Of a stretch of DNA of 64,000 nucleotides, positions 63,294 to 64,000 are shown one piece after another (within the stretch, counting starts at the first letter, position 1; the number at the start of each line of letters is the position of its first letter). Source of the DNA: Niallia sp. XMNu-256 (GTDB taxonomy: Bacteria; Bacillota; Bacilli; Bacillales; Cytobacillaceae); assembly GCF_036670015.1 (NCBI RefSeq), contig NZ_CP137636.1, forward strand, positions 1,900,501 through 1,964,500, written 5' to 3'. The notes beneath the pieces are model-generated. The model searched no databases. It had not been told where the DNA came from and saw nothing but the letters and a program-made list of their open reading frames with translations. The translations under genes and the position numbers were made by a program.

Positions 63294-64000
63294 ATGACTC
63301 AAGTTGAAAACTTTTTCCCTGGTTTAGATGGAGTGATTGCTTCAGAAACAAAGATCTCTTTCCTAGATACGGTACAAGGGCAAATTGTGATGAAGGGCTA
63401 TGACTTAATAGAATTGTCGAAACAATATCGCTACCTTGACATTGTTCATTTATTGCTAGAGGACAAACTTCCGAATCAAGAGGAGAAAAGGAAATTAGAA
63501 AATAAGCTGAAAAGCTACTATAAAGTGCAAGAAGCCATCTATGAAGTTTTTAAACTGCTGCCGAAACAGACACATCCAATGGACGCCCTTCGAACAGGGA
63601 TCTCCTTTATTTCAGGATATGATGATGATATTGACAATCGTGCGTTAGATGCAAATAAAGAACGGGCATACCGGTTGTTAGGAACAATCCCTAACATTGT
63701 GGCAAATAGTTATCGGATTCTCACCAACCAAGAGCTTGTCCAACCAGATCAAGAACTATCATACAGCGCTAATTTCTATTATATGATTACAGGTCAAAAA
63801 CCAACAGACCTCCAGGAGAAAATATTTGATCTGTCACTCGTTTTATACAGTGAACATGAAATGCCGAACTCTACATTTACATCAAGGGTAATCGCTTCAA
63901 CTCAGTCTGATCTGTATGGAGCCTTAACAGGAGCTGTAGCCTCTTTAAAAGGGAATTTGCATGGCGGTGCAAATGAAGCAGTCATGCATATGCTGCTAGA
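63294..64000 (+). CDS. Citrate synthase family protein (partial, runs off the window)
   Basis: GGAGGAAACAAG precedes ATG 63294. The visible 235 residues begin FFPGLDGVIASETKISFLDT and show FLDTVQGQIVMKGYDLIELS, DALRTGISFISGYDDD, SLVLYSEHEMPNSTFTSRVI (substrate His in the E-H-x-x-N-x-S-T-F region) and GALTGAVASLKGNLHGGANE (second His). It condenses an acyl-CoA with oxaloacetate. It could be citrate or 2-methylcitrate synthase; the missing C-terminus and genes beyond would help to decide. Confidence 0.88.
   Translation, partial: MTQVENFFPGLDGVIASETKISFLDTVQGQIVMKGYDLIELSKQYRYLDIVHLLLEDKLPNQEEKRKLENKLKSYYKVQEAIYEVFKLLPKQTHPMDALRTGISFISGYDDDIDNRALDANKERAYRLLGTIPNIVANSYRILTNQELVQPDQELSYSANFYYMITGQKPTDLQEKIFDLSLVLYSEHEMPNSTFTSRVIASTQSDLYGALTGAVASLKGNLHGGANEAVMHMLL

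Noticed and set aside
1-64000. tRNA or rRNA genes
   Set aside because: No cloverleaf with a TTCGA/TTCAA T-loop in proper context and no rRNA core sequences were noticed; a tRNAscan run would settle it.

Overview
The window is low-GC Firmicute DNA from a spore-forming Bacillaceae (Bacillus sensu lato). This rests on strong AGGAGG ribosome binding sites, frequent GTG and TTG starts, type B RNase P RNA, the long Gram-positive SRP RNA with an Alu domain, a sporulene-type SqhC cyclase, a YneB-like protein, and CsoR/CopZ/CopA and Bce-type modules. The species cannot be fixed from the sequence.

Layout. 0-3.3 kb: a partial membrane protein, an M20 amidohydrolase and an OYE-type flavin oxidoreductase. 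3.6-12.3 kb is largely copper handling: a YdhK lipoprotein, a CueP-type periplasmic copper protein interrupted by an in-frame UGA, a LysM-NlpC/P60 wall protein, csoR-copZ-copA with a small membrane protein, and a methyltransferase. 12.4-25.5 kb: a two-component system whose response regulator has lost its DNA-binding half, a frameshifted FUSC exporter, a TerC protein, an erythromycin-esterase homologue, a DUF2515/sqhC pair and a YneB-like recombinase. 26-36.3 kb: a SulP transporter, then two direct copies of an rnpB + SRP RNA cassette about 7.5 kb apart. Between them lie a SET protein, a Lys/Asp/His-rich protein, a group IIC intron, a dead SRPBCC gene and an ECF sigma/PadR/FtsW-like operon. 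36.5-43.4 kb: an SRPBCC protein, a complete Bce-type detoxification module (response regulator, kinase, ATPase, permease) and a PD-(D/E)XK-like protein. 44-50.5 kb: lower meta-cleavage pathway enzymes (acetaldehyde dehydrogenase, aldolase, hydratase, decarboxylase) with a nitronate monooxygenase and a CoA-transferase. 50.6-64 kb: small proteins, GNAT, methyltransferase, MerR, CorC-type protein, UppP, YkvA, Pdp, cold-shock protein, a XylR_N/V4R-PucR regulator, 4-oxalocrotonate tautomerase and the start of a citrate-synthase-family gene.

How it fits together. The copper genes form a sense-sequester-export set with visible CsoR sites. The tautomerase, decarboxylase, hydratase, aldolase and dehydrogenase would convert an oxalocrotonate-type ring-cleavage product to pyruvate and acetyl-CoA. 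The aromatic-sensing regulator at 60.6 kb is a reasonable controller. The ring-cleavage dioxygenase is not in the window.

The most unusual content is the duplicated rnpB-SRP RNA transcription unit. Next are the UGA at a conserved Cys codon of cueP with a hairpin spaced like a bacterial SECIS, and a dispersed roughly 140-nt structured repeat present in at least seven places, twice supplying the stop codon of the adjacent gene. Several genes are broken by single changes (FUSC, SRPBCC, the response regulator, possibly cueP).
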